A stretch of DNA of 64,000 bases from Pseudoduganella dura (lineage in GTDB: Bacteria; Pseudomonadota; Gammaproteobacteria; Burkholderiales; Burkholderiaceae_D). Below, piece by piece: positions 63,170 to 64,000 of the stretch (positions are counted from its first letter, which is position 1; every line of letters starts with the position of its first letter). The stretch covers positions 496,001 through 560,000 of the forward strand of contig NZ_WNWM01000002.1 in the NCBI RefSeq assembly GCF_009727155.1. The letters run 5' to 3'. The notes under the pieces are model-generated. The model was given only the letters and a program-made list of their open reading frames with translations. It was not told the DNA's origin and did not search any database. The translations under genes and the position numbers were made by a program.

Positions 63170-64000
63170 ATGACGACAAAATTCGATATCGTCGCAATCG
63201 GTTCAGGCCATAACGGGCTGGTGGCGGCGGCCTACCTGGCGGCGGCAGGAAAGAAAGTACTGATCCTGGAACGCAATGAGTGGCTGGGCGGCGGCGTGGT
63301 GACGCGCGAGTTGACAGCGCCCGGTTTCAAGCACGACCAGCACAGCGTGGGCCACATCTTCATCCAGGCCAACCCTCTCATCAAGAACGATGAACTCAAG
63401 CTGCTGTCGAAGTACGGCCTCCGGTACGAGTATCCCGAAATTCCGCTGATGTCCGTGTTCGAGGACGGCAGCACGCTGGCGCTGTACCGCGACCGGCAGA
63501 AGAACTACCAGGAGATTTCCAAGTTCTCGAAAAAGGATGCGGACGCTTACCTGCGCTTCTCCGAGATCGCGGAACGCTACCTGCCGATGCTGATCAGCAC
63601 GCTGTACTCGGCGCCTGCGCCGGTGGGCGCAAGCTATGCAATGATGGACCAGAGCCGTGAGGGTCGCGACATGTTCGCGACCATGATGCGCAGCGGCTGG
63701 GACATCATCACGGAATGGTTCGAGCACGAAAAGGTGCGCCTGCACTTCGCCCGCATGTTGGGCGAGAACCTGCACAGCCCGGAGGAACAGGGCTCGGGTA
63801 TCGGGCTGTTCATGTTCCTGTCGTTCCTGGAAAAGTACGGCATGGGTGTTCCGGTAGGTGGCAGCGGTGCACTGACAGCAGCGCTGGTACGCTGCATCGA
63901 GGACCACGGTGGTACGGTCCTGGCCGGCACCGACGTGCGCCGCGTCGTCGTCAAGAGCGGGCGCGCCAGCGCAGTGGAGACCACGGACGGCCGCACTTTC
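63170..64000 (+). CDS. Phytoene-dehydrogenase-like FAD oxidoreductase, partial
   Basis: The first 277 residues of a CrtI/amine-oxidase-like flavoprotein, cut by the window end. FAD fold AIGSGHNGLVAAAYLAAAG at 9-27, followed by the ELTAPGFKHDQHSVGH region. Members outside carotenoid synthesis desaturate or isomerise varied hydrophobic substrates. Its own box shows membership of the catabolic regulon. Confidence 0.8.
   Translation, partial: MTTKFDIVAIGSGHNGLVAAAYLAAAGKKVLILERNEWLGGGVVTRELTAPGFKHDQHSVGHIFIQANPLIKNDELKLLSKYGLRYEYPEIPLMSVFEDGSTLALYRDRQKNYQEISKFSKKDADAYLRFSEIAERYLPMLISTLYSAPAPVGASYAMMDQSREGRDMFATMMRSGWDIITEWFEHEKVRLHFARMLGENLHSPEEQGSGIGLFMFLSFLEKYGMGVPVGGSGALTAALVRCIEDHGGTVLAGTDVRRVVVKSGRASAVETTDGRTF

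Noticed and set aside
1..64000. CRISPR arrays, tRNA or rRNA genes, integrase or phage genes
   Set aside because: None could be recognised by eye on either strand; short repeats found are the activator boxes and IS ends.

Overview
ORGANISM. The window is GC-rich bacterial DNA. The gene families (paired four-helix chemoreceptors, secreted GH3 and GH39 glycosidases, VanA/VanB-type Rieske systems, DUF1302/DUF1329 proteins) and the frequent AGGAGACA ribosome binding sites suggest a soil or plant-associated betaproteobacterium, perhaps Massilia/Duganella-like (Oxalobacteraceae). This is inference from style, not from a marker gene. No rRNA, tRNA or CRISPR array was seen. LAYOUT. (1) 1-4.2 kb: accessory strip. 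A broken IS1182-like transposase and a broken IS5/IS427-like transposase flank a two-gene operon (FAD aromatic hydroxylase plus TetR) with a clear palindromic operator. (2) 4.4-21.8 kb: core-like region with a serine hydrolase, a GH39 xylosidase-like gene split by an in-frame amber codon, an amidohydrolase, a secreted GH3 glucosidase with PA14 domain, TetR regulators, an ArsC-like protein lacking its catalytic cysteine, two chemoreceptors, a periplasmic SurE-like nucleotidase with a lipoprotein, and a tandem-domain TetR. (3) 21.8-22.5 kb: a junction without genes, holding a 168-bp element bounded by inverted repeats that match the end of the first IS. (4) 22.5-64 kb: a large catabolic island continuing past the window end. 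CATABOLIC ISLAND. It encodes four VanA-like Rieske oxygenases and one VanB-like reductase; a 4-cresol dehydrogenase/vanillyl-alcohol oxidase-type flavoprotein with its cytochrome c, plus a second, active-site-degenerate paralogue; a GMC oxidoreductase, SDRs, an aldehyde dehydrogenase, two NTF2-like and two metallo-beta-lactamase-fold proteins; an FAD hydroxylase; an intradiol dioxygenase; a PcpA/LinE-like hydroquinone ring-cleavage dioxygenase with maleylacetate reductase; and an envelope module (DUF1302, DUF1329, BNR/YCF48-like, RND/MMPL) with an MFS carrier. The simplest reading is breakdown of a hydrophobic, methoxylated, para-alkylated phenol through side-chain oxidation, O-demethylation, conversion to a hydroquinone or hydroxyquinol, ring cleavage and maleylacetate. 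The substrate itself cannot be read from the sequence. REGULATION. A 16-bp directional box, CTATCTTTCGRCAGGT, occurs nine times at six loci, always pointing toward a catabolic gene and always followed after 20-22 bases by a -10-like hexamer. Its centre would lie near -41.5, as for a class II activator. The island carries a 925-residue MalT-type LuxR activator gene inside one boxed operon, making it the best candidate for the protein that reads the box. Only the AraC/Rieske pair at 41.1-43.3 kb lacks the box and has its own palindrome. The boxes define three long leftward operons (62.9-54.7, 54.5-43.3 and 41.0-32.1 kb), a shorter one (30.1-26.7 kb) and several divergent single genes.
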